Assembly: GCA_019359285.1 (NCBI GenBank)
Contig: JAHHHQ010000036.1
Span: 186,001-250,000 of the forward strand
From: Nodosilinea sp. WJT8-NPBG4
GTDB taxonomy: Bacteria > Cyanobacteriota > Cyanobacteriia > Phormidesmidales > Phormidesmidaceae
Direction: 5' to 3'
Length of the DNA stretch: 64,000 bases
Shown piece by piece: positions 1 through 7,467 of this stretch. The notes under the pieces were generated by a model that saw only the letters and a list, made by a program, of their open reading frames with translations, did not search any database and was not told the DNA's origin. Each line of letters begins with the position of its first letter. The first letter of the stretch is position 1. A program made the position numbers and the translations under genes.

Positions 1-81
1 TTTGGGCAGAATGCAAAACTAGGTCAATCTATCATGTCTGATTTTGAATATGGATACTTAATTGTTACTCGTATCCGGTAA
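1..81 (+). CDS. 3' end of an unknown protein (cut by window edge)
   Basis: An open frame runs from base 1 to a TAA at 79-81 and encodes the last 26 residues of a protein, ending in GYLIVTRIR. A rho-independent terminator follows 10 bases later, which supports it being a real gene end. Too little is present to assign a function. Confidence 0.55.
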   Translation, partial: FGQNAKLGQSIMSDFEYGYLIVTRIR

Positions 82-91
82 ATCAACATTC

Positions 92-122
92 AACCCTTAG
101 CCACAAACTAAGGGTTTTTATT
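92..122 (+). terminator. Rho-independent terminator
   Basis: A 9-bp stem AACCCTTAG/CTAAGGGTT with a 7-base loop is followed by TTTATTT. It ends the partial gene at the left edge. Confidence 0.8.
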
Positions 123-124
123 TG

Positions 125-174
125 TCTAATCTTCATCTAACGCTATTGCATGTTTGGTTTACATTTGCGATAAT
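125..174 (+). promoter_or_regulatory. Promoter of the small-gene train, with TCTAA motifs
   Basis: TTGCAT (146-151), a 17-bp spacer and GATAAT (169-174) form a sigma-70-like promoter. Two element motifs, TCTAAT (125-130) and TCTAAC (136-141), lie just upstream. The predicted start near 181 gives a leader of about 20 bases, as at other promoters of this element. Confidence 0.6.
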
Positions 175-200
175 GGAGGGAGTAAAGAGGAAATACTTAA

Positions 201-452
201 ATGCCTGAATTTAAAACTGATATGCCTACTCTAGTAATTGACGATAAGACAGATAAGAATAACTGGTTTGCCTTTGTTAAAGATTATGAAACAATTGGAT
301 TTATTTCTTCTCTGCCTGAAGCCGTAGGTAAAGCTGCTGAAATGGGTATAAATCCTGGTTATCTAGTCAGGTTAAGTAATCCAAATCTACAGACTACTTT
401 AGGTATTTCATCTTGCATAGGTTCTTACCAAAATGTAAATAAAAAAGGTTAA
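201..452 (+). CDS. Small unknown protein, first gene of the left train
   Basis: An 83-residue protein, not recognised. It begins 20 bases after the predicted transcription start. The sequence is soluble-looking and mixed, with a short acidic/lysine-rich segment (IDDKTDKNN) near residue 14. The next gene starts 4 bases after its stop, so the two are probably co-transcribed. Confidence 0.6.
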   Translation: MPEFKTDMPTLVIDDKTDKNNWFAFVKDYETIGFISSLPEAVGKAAEMGINPGYLVRLSNPNLQTTLGISSCIGSYQNVNKKG

Positions 453-456
453 GAAA

Positions 457-798
457 ATGCTAGAAGATGCTATTCAACCATTTTTAGAAGCTGGGTTTAA
501 GAAATTCCCAACAAACGGAGTATCCAGTAAACATGCTGCGTTTGGTCTGCAAAAGATAATCAGAGATTCACAAGGTACTAAATACTTTGTCACTGTTTAC
601 GTTTATGACTTCTCAAGCATCTCAGATTACCCTAATCCAAATAAAGCAAGTTTTAGTTTAAGTTCTCACTTTGATTCTGAATTGTTAGGCAGTGATCAAG
701 TAGAAATTAATACAACTGTTGATTCTCCTAAACACGCTATAGAAACCCAAGAAAAACTATGGGTAGCTCTGCAAGGTAAATATTATGAAAGGAATTAA
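457..798 (+). CDS. Small unknown protein
   Basis: A 113-residue soluble protein, not recognised, rich in Ser and aromatic residues (VTVYVYDFSS). Tight spacing to both neighbours places it in the same operon. It has no membrane segment or cysteine motif. Confidence 0.6.
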   Translation: MLEDAIQPFLEAGFKKFPTNGVSSKHAAFGLQKIIRDSQGTKYFVTVYVYDFSSISDYPNPNKASFSLSSHFDSELLGSDQVEINTTVDSPKHAIETQEKLWVALQGKYYERN

Positions 799-802
799 GT
801 GA

Positions 803-1045
803 ATGAAATCTTGCCATGACTGCCGACATTGCGCTTACAAGTTTTACCACGCTACACGCGAAGACCTTGAAGATGAATCAATTGATTGTGCTTTAGACTT
901 CCCCACTTCACTAACTGAATCTCAATTTGAATCCGCTATCGCTTCTGAACACTGGCATACTCGTTTAGCTACAAATTGTCTTAAGTTTGAAGAGAAAAAT
1001 CCTTATTTGCGTAAGCCGACGCCTTCCCTTTTAGAACTTTATTAG
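803..1045 (+). CDS. Small Cys-rich protein, possible zinc binder
   Basis: An 80-residue protein that begins MKSCHDCRHC, giving a C-x2-C-x2-C cluster at residues 4, 7 and 10, with further Cys at about 29 and 59 and several His. The pattern suggests bound metal, but the family is not recognised. It follows the previous stop by 4 bases, within the operon. Confidence 0.6.
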   Translation: MKSCHDCRHCAYKFYHATREDLEDESIDCALDFPTSLTESQFESAIASEHWHTRLATNCLKFEEKNPYLRKPTPSLLELY

Positions 1046-1056
1046 AGGAAATTAAA

Positions 1057-1377
1057 ATGACACAACTGATTTATCAAATTGAGGGAGAATCTACTACATA
1101 TTCCAGTGACAGTAGGAAATTTACTCAGTATGAATTCCCTAATAATGTAGAGGTGTTTGACCTAGGTATATTTCAAAAACATCCTACAAGCCTTGAAGTT
1201 ATATTTAGACTTAAATTGATTGCGCTAGCTAGAGACATTAAAGCAAGTTTCAAAGCAGACCACGCTATTAATCTGAGTTTGAGTTTAGCTTACACTATAG
1301 CCGAAATATGGGAAATAAACTCTAGCTTAGGTAGAAAACTAGAATCTGAAATACTAGGCCAAATTAAAGGAAATTGA
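1057..1377 (+). CDS. Small unknown helical protein
   Basis: A 106-residue protein, not recognised. The second half looks alpha-helical (LKLIALARDIKASFK). An AGAGGAAATT ribosome-binding site precedes the ATG. The next ATG lies 2 bases after the stop codon. Confidence 0.6.
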   Translation: MTQLIYQIEGESTTYSSDSRKFTQYEFPNNVEVFDLGIFQKHPTSLEVIFRLKLIALARDIKASFKADHAINLSLSLAYTIAEIWEINSSLGRKLESEILGQIKGN

Positions 1378-1378
1378 A

Positions 1379-1651
1379 ATGCAATTAGCTAATGGATTGA
1401 AGGTTGGAGATGTTTGTTTTTGTGAAGGGAATGATGGTTTACTAAGTGGATTCTTAGCCAGGATTTTAGATATAGATTTAGATCAAGATGAAGTAGTTAT
1501 TGAGAATTTAGAAACTAAAAAACAACCAACTATATATAAAGGTCGTTTAGTAACTCTTAATTTTATCAACGCTCAGTTAACAGACCAGGTAATTCAAATT
1601 GAAAAGTTGCGTGATTCTATTGCAGACATTTTGAATAAGGAATCAAACTAA
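1379..1651 (+). CDS. Small unknown protein, possible SH3-like N-terminus
   Basis: A 90-residue protein. The first half reads like a small beta barrel (GLKVGDVCFCEGNDG, then ARILDIDLDQDEVVIENL), followed by a short helix. This is only a structural impression. Its TAA overlaps the next ATG (TAATG), implying translational coupling. Confidence 0.6.
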   Translation: MQLANGLKVGDVCFCEGNDGLLSGFLARILDIDLDQDEVVIENLETKKQPTIYKGRLVTLNFINAQLTDQVIQIEKLRDSIADILNKESN

Positions 1652-1932
1652 TGAAATCAGTTGCCCGTTTCACTATTCGCCCTAATGGCGATAAAGATGA
1701 TTTAATTTTAGGTGGAGTTTCTAGAGATTCACCGCTTAAATCAGGCCGTATCTATGAGATTAGAGAAATATTGGGAGTACTTACTATTGTAGATCTAGGC
1801 CCATCTGAAATTAAAATTAAGCGTAATCGTACAGGTGCAAGTTGGAACTGTGACATAAACGGAATTATAACTAATGGTCTAAATTATGCGTTAATGACTG
1901 AACAAGACTTTAATGAAAAGGAATCAAACTAA
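1651..1932 (+). CDS. Small unknown basic beta-rich protein
   Basis: A 93-residue protein with alternating hydrophobic/charged strands and a basic patch (EIKIKRNRTG), not recognised. It overlaps both neighbours by a single base through TAATG junctions. Confidence 0.6.
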   Translation: MKSVARFTIRPNGDKDDLILGGVSRDSPLKSGRIYEIREILGVLTIVDLGPSEIKIKRNRTGASWNCDINGIITNGLNYALMTEQDFNEKESN

Positions 1933-2102
1933 TGTTCGGTAAAGACAGGGATGACGGAATTATAATTCTAGCCTTATTCATTTTCAGCAGCTTATTTATG
2001 TGGTTAGGGTTTTCAATGGCATCAGGTGGGGTATGCAAAACAAGAGCAACACTGCCTTTATTCGCTGAACAGTTGTTTATAACTTTTATGGGTGAGAGAT
2101 AA
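1932..2102 (+). CDS. Very small membrane protein
   Basis: A 56-residue ORF. After a charged start (MFGKDRDDG) comes one hydrophobic helix, about residues 10-30 (IIILALFIFSSLFMWLGF), then a short tail with one Cys. TAATG overlaps at both ends fit the operon and support it being translated. Small single-pass proteins of phages often act on the host envelope; that is only a possibility here. Confidence 0.55.
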   Translation: MFGKDRDDGIIILALFIFSSLFMWLGFSMASGGVCKTRATLPLFAEQLFITFMGER

Positions 2103-2329
2103 TGTTTGAAAAAGAATTAAATGAACTTAAATCTCAGGCTGTTAATGCAATAAGTGAACGATTAACAGAAGATGATAAAAGCTTTGCCGATATAGGTGTT
2201 GTTAATCTACATCTATGCCATTACCTAGAAGATTTAATCTCTTTACTCGATACGATGCCTATAGCTAAGGTTCATAAAATGGTAGATGATTACTACGATT
2301 CAATTCAGCCAGATGTAAACGAGTATTAA
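2102..2329 (+). CDS. Small unknown acidic helical protein
   Basis: A 75-residue acidic protein with helix-forming repeats of Leu and Glu at the start (MFEKELNELKSQ), not recognised. It is coupled to both neighbours by TAATG overlaps. Confidence 0.55.
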   Translation: MFEKELNELKSQAVNAISERLTEDDKSFADIGVVNLHLCHYLEDLISLLDTMPIAKVHKMVDDYYDSIQPDVNEY

Positions 2330-2520
2330 TGAATCAAATTCTAGTCTACCAAGACCGTTGTTTAGTTGGATTTATCGCCCCTGATATTAACAGGGGTAAT
2401 TTGTTTTACGGTAACAATCTAACGTTAGCTTTTATTCATGGCTTATCGAAAGTAGAGGCATTAGATAAACTTAGATTAAACGGGTATCAGTTTCGTACAG
2501 CAGAATCTTTAGCTAATTAA
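2329..2520 (+). CDS. Small unknown protein
   Basis: A 63-residue protein, not recognised. It may be an alpha/beta fold, with a strand ILVYQDRCLVGFI at the start. The next gene begins 6 bases after its stop. Confidence 0.5.
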   Translation: MNQILVYQDRCLVGFIAPDINRGNLFYGNNLTLAFIHGLSKVEALDKLRLNGYQFRTAESLAN

Positions 2521-2525
2521 ATTAA

Positions 2526-3032
2526 ATGCATTGTAATTGGGTTGATTTAAGTAAATATGATGAGCAATGTACTGAGTATGCGAATGAAGTTGATTCACTT
2601 AAATTAGGCTTTGTTAGTTCAAGTTATAGAAACCCAAGTCCCCATCGAATCGGAAAATTGGGTGAGTGTATATTCGGAGAATTATTCAATTTACCTGTTA
2701 ACTTTGATCTTCATTATCAAGGTGATAACGGAATTGATTTTAAATTAAACGGATGGATTGTAGATGTAAAGTCTACAGTGTATTGGAAACACCCTGATCT
2801 TAAGGAGTTTCCTAACCTGGCTCACGTACCTGATGTGTACGTGTTGGCCGCTATTGACCCTGAGAGGATGCGGGGAAGGCTTGTAGGCTTCTGTAGTGCG
2901 CTTAGGTTGCTGAGTATGCCACCTACTGATTACAAAGGCTTAGGGCGTAGGTACTGGGTAAGCGGGGATGCACTTTGTAAGGACTGGCTAATATTAGACA
3001 ACCATTCGATGAAGTATGCCAAAGTAGCTTGA
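2526..3032 (+). CDS. PD-(D/E)XK-like nuclease, putative
   Basis: A 168-residue protein with the order of active-site residues expected for a restriction-endonuclease fold: E47 in a helix (GKLGECIFGE), D71 in NGIDF, and D80-x-K82 in the strand IVDVKS. Members of this superfamily cut DNA, so it could degrade host DNA or act in recombination or restriction. It is the largest and only recognisable product of the left train. The family assignment is by motif only. Confidence 0.6.
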   Translation: MHCNWVDLSKYDEQCTEYANEVDSLKLGFVSSSYRNPSPHRIGKLGECIFGELFNLPVNFDLHYQGDNGIDFKLNGWIVDVKSTVYWKHPDLKEFPNLAHVPDVYVLAAIDPERMRGRLVGFCSALRLLSMPPTDYKGLGRRYWVSGDALCKDWLILDNHSMKYAKVA

Positions 3033-3083
3033 TTAATTAAGGTAGTTGAGGCATACTGAGGGAGTAGTTAAGGGATTGATTAT

Positions 3084-3290
3084 ATGAGTGTGCAACGCAA
3101 AATTATTGAGACAATTGAAGAAAATGACCTAGAGTTAATTATTTACAGTGCCGTCACTTTTATTGGTAGTACTTTTGGGTATACCCTTAGTTGTAAGGCT
3201 TACACTATTAAAACTGAATCAGGTTTTGCTAGATTTGAAAGCGCTAAACAAGAAGGTCTATTTCATCTTAAAAAGAGTATAGGAAAATAA
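3084..3290 (+). CDS. Small unknown protein
   Basis: A 68-residue protein, not recognised. A start helix (IIETIEENDLELIIYSA) is followed by a beta-prone segment. It lies 51 bases after the nuclease gene and 4 bases before the next gene. Confidence 0.5.
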   Translation: MSVQRKIIETIEENDLELIIYSAVTFIGSTFGYTLSCKAYTIKTESGFARFESAKQEGLFHLKKSIGK

Positions 3291-3294
3291 CTAA

Positions 3295-3486
3295 ATGATT
3301 ACCACTATTCACCCCGGTTTTACTTATCAGATTGTAGAAAACGGACACACTTTAACAGGTGAAGTTTTAGAGATTAATAGAACTGCTCAAAATACTTTTA
3401 CCTATCGCGTTTTATGGTCTGATAATACCGAATCAATTGAAACATCGATTTCACCAAGGACAACTAAATGTACCAACTTAAATTAA
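3295..3486 (+). CDS. Small unknown beta-rich protein
   Basis: A 63-residue protein of mostly beta-prone sequence (FTYQIVENGHTLTGEVLEI), not recognised. Its 3' end overlaps the next small gene by 19 bases in another frame. Confidence 0.5.
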   Translation: MITTIHPGFTYQIVENGHTLTGEVLEINRTAQNTFTYRVLWSDNTESIETSISPRTTKCTNLN

Positions 3487-3614
3487 TCAACCTCAACACT
3501 GGCAATGTTGATAAATCTTTCACTCGCTCAACTAAAGTAGCAGCCAGTAAACTTTTGTTTAATTTAATCAGAAGCAATAGCCGACAGTTTGATGTAACTG
3601 TAACTAAGGATTAA
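3468..3614 (+). CDS. Very small unknown basic protein
   Basis: A 48-residue ORF starting MYQLKLINLNTG, basic in its middle (KVAASKLLFNLIR). It bridges the gap between its neighbours: it overlaps the gene before and ends 5 bases before the next ATG, which is why I accept it. Confidence 0.45.
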   Translation: MYQLKLINLNTGNVDKSFTRSTKVAASKLLFNLIRSNSRQFDVTVTKD

Positions 3615-3619
3615 TTGGA

Positions 3620-3829
3620 ATGTCTCATCAAATTACTACAGAAGATATTCTAGGGTATTACTCTAACTCAATTGCTAGTAGCCGTAAGGAAAGGAAGTCT
3701 TTAGCTATCGGGGTTACTCCTACCTGTGAGAAAGGGTTGATTTCTGAATATGTTTTACTGTCTCAGGGTGTAATTGTTCTTAGAACTAAGGATATTAATG
3801 AAGCGGTAAACGCTTACAATCAACTTTAA
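3620..3829 (+). CDS. Small unknown protein
   Basis: A 69-residue protein, not recognised, with a basic stretch (SSRKERKSLA) near residue 20. An AAGGATTAATTGG leader with a Shine-Dalgarno-like AGGA precedes the ATG. Confidence 0.5.
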   Translation: MSHQITTEDILGYYSNSIASSRKERKSLAIGVTPTCEKGLISEYVLLSQGVIVLRTKDINEAVNAYNQL

Positions 3830-3841
3830 TTTAAGGATGTT

Positions 3842-4084
3842 ATGCCTGATAAACTTGATTTCAATTCACTAACTCAAACTCAAATTGACTGCCTATGTGC
3901 AATTGCTTTTGGTGGTTCTCAAGTATGGCCTAAGCAAACCTTAAACTTCTTAGTTGATAAAGGTCTGATTGAACATCACCCTATTAGAGATGGTGTCTTT
4001 ACTACTCATACTTACGAAATGCCTAGTCACGTTCACATTCAATTTTGTGAATGGTGTTCTGATACTTATACTGAGGGAGAATGA
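3842..4084 (+). CDS. Small unknown protein
   Basis: An 80-residue protein, with a His/Cys-containing C-terminus (HVHIQFCEWCSDTY) that might bind metal. The N-terminal half has a helical pattern that could be a small helix-turn-helix (LTQTQIDCLCAIAFGG). Neither reading is certain. The stop overlaps the next start codon. Confidence 0.5.
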   Translation: MPDKLDFNSLTQTQIDCLCAIAFGGSQVWPKQTLNFLVDKGLIEHHPIRDGVFTTHTYEMPSHVHIQFCEWCSDTYTEGE

Positions 4085-4389
4085 TGAAGCTGAATGTTAA
4101 ACCTAAAATAATACTCAACGTAAAACCTAAGATGAAAAATGAAGTGATTATTTCATATTGGAATGAAGACATTATCAAAGTAGAGTGGTTGACAAAAATA
4201 GGGCAAGACTATATTAAAAAAGTTGTGGCCGATAACTCAGACATATTACTTCCTACAAGTCTTGTTTCTTCTGATGCAAACGTTTGCTGTTTTGGTATTT
4301 CTAAAGACTACTACTTAGAAGAGGTAGTTCAAGCCATAGAACTTCAGGCACCGGATGATGTGACCGTTATTTATAACAAAGGGAATTAA
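4081..4389 (+). CDS. Small unknown protein
   Basis: A 102-residue protein, not recognised. Two adjacent ATGs (4081 and 4084) are possible starts. The N-terminus has a short internal duplication, KLNVKPKIILNVKPKMK. The rest looks alpha/beta. Confidence 0.5.
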   Translation: MMKLNVKPKIILNVKPKMKNEVIISYWNEDIIKVEWLTKIGQDYIKKVVADNSDILLPTSLVSSDANVCCFGISKDYYLEEVVQAIELQAPDDVTVIYNKGN

Positions 4390-4394
4390 CTAAA

Positions 4395-4538
4395 ATGTCT
4401 GTAAAAGAAACTGCTGACAAAATTAAATCTAAGTATGGTTCAAAATCAAATATGCCTAGCTATGCTCAGGTATTGAGTGAACTTAAAATAGGTTTAGGTG
4501 AATACCTGTTAGCTGTTGAATGGTTAGGCTGGGATTAA
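4395..4538 (+). CDS. Very small unknown protein
   Basis: A 47-residue ORF ending VEWLGWD, preceded closely by the previous stop. It fills an otherwise empty gap and has coding-like composition. Function unknown. Confidence 0.45.
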   Translation: MSVKETADKIKSKYGSKSNMPSYAQVLSELKIGLGEYLLAVEWLGWD

Positions 4539-4570
4539 CTTCACAAAACAACCGCTTAAGTTTACGTCAA

Positions 4571-4593
4571 CTTTATTTAATGTTAGATATACT
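4571..4593 (+). promoter_or_regulatory. TTTAATGTTAGA operator-like block with TATACT -10
   Basis: CTTTATTTAATGTTAGA (4571-4587) is one of four near-identical 17-bp blocks in the element. TATACT follows at once (4588-4593), giving a predicted start near 4600 and a 21-base leader to the gene at 4621. Confidence 0.5.
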
Positions 4594-4620
4594 TTAGAAG
4601 TACTGAAGGAGAAAGGAATT

Positions 4621-4854
4621 ATGAGTTCTAGTCTTGAGTCAAGTCTAAAACCCAACGCTCCAGCTAATTCAAGGTTTTTAACTAATACCGAACACCAAAC
4701 TTTAGAAGATTACTTGGCCGCTGTTTCAGATCATGACATTGTTAATGAAATATTCCGTAGTAAGCCTGAAGAATTGATTATGTTAGACGAAGCATACTCT
4801 CTAAAAGGAACTTTAATACCTGGACATAAAGCTGTGTTTAGACGGTTTGTTTAA
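4621..4854 (+). CDS. Small unknown protein
   Basis: A 77-residue protein, not recognised, acidic in the middle (HDIVNEIFRSKPEELIM). It has its own predicted promoter and a terminator 27 bases after the stop, so it is probably a single-gene transcript. A good ribosome-binding site (AAGGAGAAAGG) precedes the ATG. Confidence 0.6.
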   Translation: MSSSLESSLKPNAPANSRFLTNTEHQTLEDYLAAVSDHDIVNEIFRSKPEELIMLDEAYSLKGTLIPGHKAVFRRFV

Positions 4855-4880
4855 TTAACCCATCTAACCCTAAACACTTC

Positions 4881-4912
4881 ACCTCTAGCCTAAAAACTAG
4901 GGGTTTTTCTTT
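4881..4912 (+). terminator. Rho-independent terminator
   Basis: The stem ACCTCTAG/CTAGGGGT (one G-T pair) with an 8-base loop is followed by TTTTCTTT. Confidence 0.75.
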
Positions 4913-4919
4913 ACCTTAA

Positions 4920-4952
4920 CTTTATCTAATGCTAGACGACAAGCTATATAAT
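4920..4952 (+). promoter_or_regulatory. Class 2 element promoter: TCTAATGCTAGA-N10-TATAAT
   Basis: CTTTATCTAATGCTAGA (4920-4936) stands where a -35 box would be, then 10 bases, then TATAAT (4947-4952). No TTGACA-like box is present. The same spacing occurs at 11,464 and 13,469. The leader to the ATG at 4979 is about 20 bases. Confidence 0.6.
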
Positions 4953-4978
4953 AGTCGTATAGCAAGCAGGACAGGGAA

Positions 4979-5215
4979 ATGAAAACAGCTTACGCATCCT
5001 TTAACCATAACGCTACTCATTCAGATGAGTTTTTAGTTACTGAAGCTTATATGTCTGAACTGGGTAAGCAGTATGCCCTTGAAGGTAAGTCTTTACCTGT
5101 TAAAGTGAATCTACCAGGTAGACCCTTTCCCTTTCACATCAAGCGTTCTAGACACGAATGGGCCTGTGCTTTCACTGATAGCTATTTTGCAACTAAAAAG
5201 GACTTAAGTAAATGA
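4979..5215 (+). CDS. Small unknown protein
   Basis: A 78-residue protein, first gene after its own promoter, not recognised. It has a basic, aromatic C-terminal half (FPFHIKRSRHEWACAF). Its stop overlaps the next start (ATGA). Confidence 0.55.
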   Translation: MKTAYASFNHNATHSDEFLVTEAYMSELGKQYALEGKSLPVKVNLPGRPFPFHIKRSRHEWACAFTDSYFATKKDLSK

Positions 5216-5361
5216 AATCTAAATTTGGTATTCACAATTACAACTTAAACGGTTTAGATTCACTTGAAATTTTAAGGCTTGCTGTATATCAGCAAAAGTT
5301 AGCTAATGATTACATTGCTAAGCTTGAATCTCAGTTAGATGAACTATTGGATAAGGATTAA
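5212..5361 (+). CDS. Very small coiled-coil-like protein
   Basis: A 49-residue ORF coupled to the previous gene by ATGA. The C-terminal 30 residues form a leucine-rich amphipathic helix ending AKLESQLDELLDKD. Function unknown. Confidence 0.5.
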   Translation: MKSKFGIHNYNLNGLDSLEILRLAVYQQKLANDYIAKLESQLDELLDKD

Positions 5362-5366
5362 ATTAA

Positions 5367-5519
5367 ATGCAAGTAACATTTAAGCATGGTAATTCTCAAA
5401 CTGTTTCAGAAATACCTGAATCTGATTGTGAGGATGTTACCCTTAATTTAATTAAAGATAAGGCTAGAGAAATTAAATTGAGTTGTGGTGTAAAAGTTAG
5501 TTGGGAAATTGTGAAATGA
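5367..5519 (+). CDS. Very small unknown protein
   Basis: A 50-residue ORF with two Cys (21 and 40), 5 bases after the previous stop and overlapping the next gene by ATGA. The chain of overlaps on the plus strand is why the opposite-strand ORF here was rejected. Confidence 0.5.
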   Translation: MQVTFKHGNSQTVSEIPESDCEDVTLNLIKDKAREIKLSCGVKVSWEIVK

Positions 5520-5674
5520 CAAAGATTGTTTATGAAATATGGATACGCAATCAGAATAACCCAGATTGGCGCAAGATGGATCAAACAAGAGATTCAATGC
5601 AGTCTGCCCTAAGTCTTTCTTCCATTATGGAAAAGAAAGGGTTTGAAGTAGATATACGTGAAGTGTCACTATGA
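5516..5674 (+). CDS. Very small unknown protein
   Basis: A 52-residue ORF starting MTKIVYEIWIRNQ. It looks like a small alpha/beta protein. ATGA overlaps join it to both neighbours. Confidence 0.5.
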   Translation: MTKIVYEIWIRNQNNPDWRKMDQTRDSMQSALSLSSIMEKKGFEVDIREVSL

Positions 5675-5925
5675 AACAACCAATCTACGTTGTCATATAT
5701 GATCCTACTTTTCCAGGTGTGAATAGGCTTTACTTAAACGACTCTAACCAATGGGTACAATGCTTTAATGATGCTGCTACATTCTATGATGGGGAATCAG
5801 CCAGTACCGCTAGGGATGCGCAAATAAGGACTATAAAAAATAACCCTAATCCAACTATCAAGAATAATATTGCTTCAATTAAGGCTAGAATTTTTATTAA
5901 AGATGTAGCCGTTGAATCTTTTTAA
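5671..5925 (+). CDS. Small unknown protein, last of its run
   Basis: An 84-residue protein with a strand-rich start (IYVVIYDPTF) and a basic C-terminal half. It is not recognised. Confidence 0.55.
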   Translation: MKQPIYVVIYDPTFPGVNRLYLNDSNQWVQCFNDAATFYDGESASTARDAQIRTIKNNPNPTIKNNIASIKARIFIKDVAVESF

Positions 5926-6036
5926 TTAAATCCCCTCACACTAACTTTATTAAATCAGAGCATGTCTTTACGTTAGCTTTGCCTATTGTTAAATAGAGTG
6001 AGAGATAATAGATACATACAGCAAGGACACTTAAAA

Positions 6037-6273
6037 ATGAACATTCCTCAGCAGCTAACCAATTCAATCGAAACTTCTAATAAAGTAAGAATTGGTAAGA
6101 CTACCTACGATATTCTTTCAGTGTCTAACACCTTTGGTTTCCTAACCTTTACCATTCAGGCGCATAAGCGCAATCAAACTAAATCTTTAATGCAGCAAGA
6201 TGCTTCTTTTGTTTTAATGACCGACGGCAAACGCTCAACAATGCCTAAGTTTGTAACCCCTGAGTTTATCTAA
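6037..6273 (+). CDS. Small unknown protein
   Basis: A 78-residue protein. I chose the ATG at 6037 over an upstream TTG at 5986 because the upstream part overlaps a likely promoter (TTGTTAAATAG). A convergent terminator follows. Not recognised. Confidence 0.55.
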   Translation: MNIPQQLTNSIETSNKVRIGKTTYDILSVSNTFGFLTFTIQAHKRNQTKSLMQQDASFVLMTDGKRSTMPKFVTPEFI

Positions 6274-6300
6274 CTTTAAGCGCCCTAAGGCGCAATTAAT

Positions 6301-6329
6301 AAACCCCTCTAGATAACTGGAGGGGTTTT
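6301..6329. terminator. Bidirectional terminator between convergent genes
   Basis: The stem AAACCCCTC/GAGGGGTTT with a 10-base loop, A-rich on one side and T-rich on the other, separates a plus-strand gene from the minus-strand gene that ends at 6334. Confidence 0.75.
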
Positions 6330-6333
6330 AAGT

Positions 6334-6540
6334 TTAAGGAATATCAATCATTTCAGCTACACCACGTAAGATAGCAGCACACTTAAACCGCCATTCAGTT
6401 AAGCTGAAAATCCACATTAAACCGGCAGGGTCAGTACGCCACCATTCATCTTGCACAGCTTTATAAAAATCAGCGATAAGCTGTTTATTTAACTCAGCTT
6501 CATTGCCTAATTGTTGCCAAACATTAGATTCATTTTGCAT
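6334..6540 (-). CDS. Small unknown protein
   Basis: A 68-residue Trp-rich (five Trp) helical protein, not recognised. It stands alone on the minus strand. An AGGATTACCT ribosome-binding site precedes the ATG. Confidence 0.55.
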   Translation of the reverse strand: MQNESNVWQQLGNEAELNKQLIADFYKAVQDEWWRTDPAGLMWIFSLTEWRFKCAAILRGVAEMIDIP

Positions 6541-6611
6541 AGGTAATCCTTTAATTTATGGGCATAGCCTGTATAATGTCATATAATTATTATATAGCAT
6601 TAAATACTTGA

Positions 6612-7466
6612 ATGAAGTATACGGAAGATGTGATTAAAGAGTTTTGTCAGGAGAATGGCTTAACCTTTAATGGGATTGTTTCAAAGCAAGGTACTAACCA
6701 ACTTATTAGAAAAGTTGACGTAACATGCCATTGTGGGCACCGATACGACATAATGCCCACAATGCTTATAAAATCTAAAGTGTCGTGCAATAAGTGTAAA
6801 TATATAAAAGTTAGAACGACAAGTGCTAGTGATATACAGCAATTAGCTGAGGATAGAGGGTATACATACGTAAAAGAGGTTAGTCTTAACCGCCGTAGAT
6901 TTATAGACTTAGTTTGCCCATCTAAGCATGAAGTAACTCTTAGAGTTGATCATTTTGTGAGCGGTAGTGGTTGTGGATATTGTAAAAAGAACGTCAAACA
7001 TTCCTATGAGTTTGTTAGACAAACTATAGAGTCCGAGGATGGATACACGCTTCTATCAACCGAATATATTAATGAACACACACCCCTGTTAGTAGAGTGT
7101 CCCAAAGGACATACATGCCAACCTAACCTTTCAAATTGGGTAAAAGGTAATAGATGCTCTACTTGCTCTGGTGCAAATTTTACACTAGCCCCTGCGTCTG
7201 TTTATTACGTTAGGTTTGACACTAAATTGGGGCCGATGTATAAAATAGGTATCACCAGTCATAAAAACGCCGAAGATAGGTTTTACCGTGAAAATATACC
7301 TTTTAGAGTTCTATCGGAATCTAGGTATATGTCTAGAGAATTTGCATTGTTGGAAGAACGCAGTATCTTAAATAAATACGAAAAATTTAGATATAAAGGA
7401 GAACCTTTACTCTTATCTGGCAGCACTGAACTATTTACAAAAGATGTATTAAATCTAGATGTCTAG
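6612..7466 (+). CDS. Zinc-ribbon repeat + GIY-YIG-type endonuclease
   Basis: A 284-residue protein. Residues about 1-190 hold three successive zinc-binding repeats with paired Cys or Cys/His (CHCGH, CNKC, CGYC, CPKGH, CSTC). The C-terminal domain has the GIY-YIG layout: VYYVRF, YKIGIT, an Arg a little later, and a conserved Glu in LLEERS. It closely resembles the product of 27,994-29,034, including the ending G-x-TELFTxDVL-LD. Such proteins are usually selfish homing nucleases that bind a specific DNA site through the ribbons and cut with the GIY-YIG domain. A promoter with TATAAT at 6572 lies upstream. Confidence 0.75.
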   Translation: MKYTEDVIKEFCQENGLTFNGIVSKQGTNQLIRKVDVTCHCGHRYDIMPTMLIKSKVSCNKCKYIKVRTTSASDIQQLAEDRGYTYVKEVSLNRRRFIDLVCPSKHEVTLRVDHFVSGSGCGYCKKNVKHSYEFVRQTIESEDGYTLLSTEYINEHTPLLVECPKGHTCQPNLSNWVKGNRCSTCSGANFTLAPASVYYVRFDTKLGPMYKIGITSHKNAEDRFYRENIPFRVLSESRYMSREFALLEERSILNKYEKFRYKGEPLLLSGSTELFTKDVLNLDV

Positions 7467-7467
7467 A

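Noticed and set aside
5396..5584. Minus-strand 62-residue frame
   Set aside because: It lies opposite a chain of three plus-strand genes joined by ATGA overlaps; it is a shadow.
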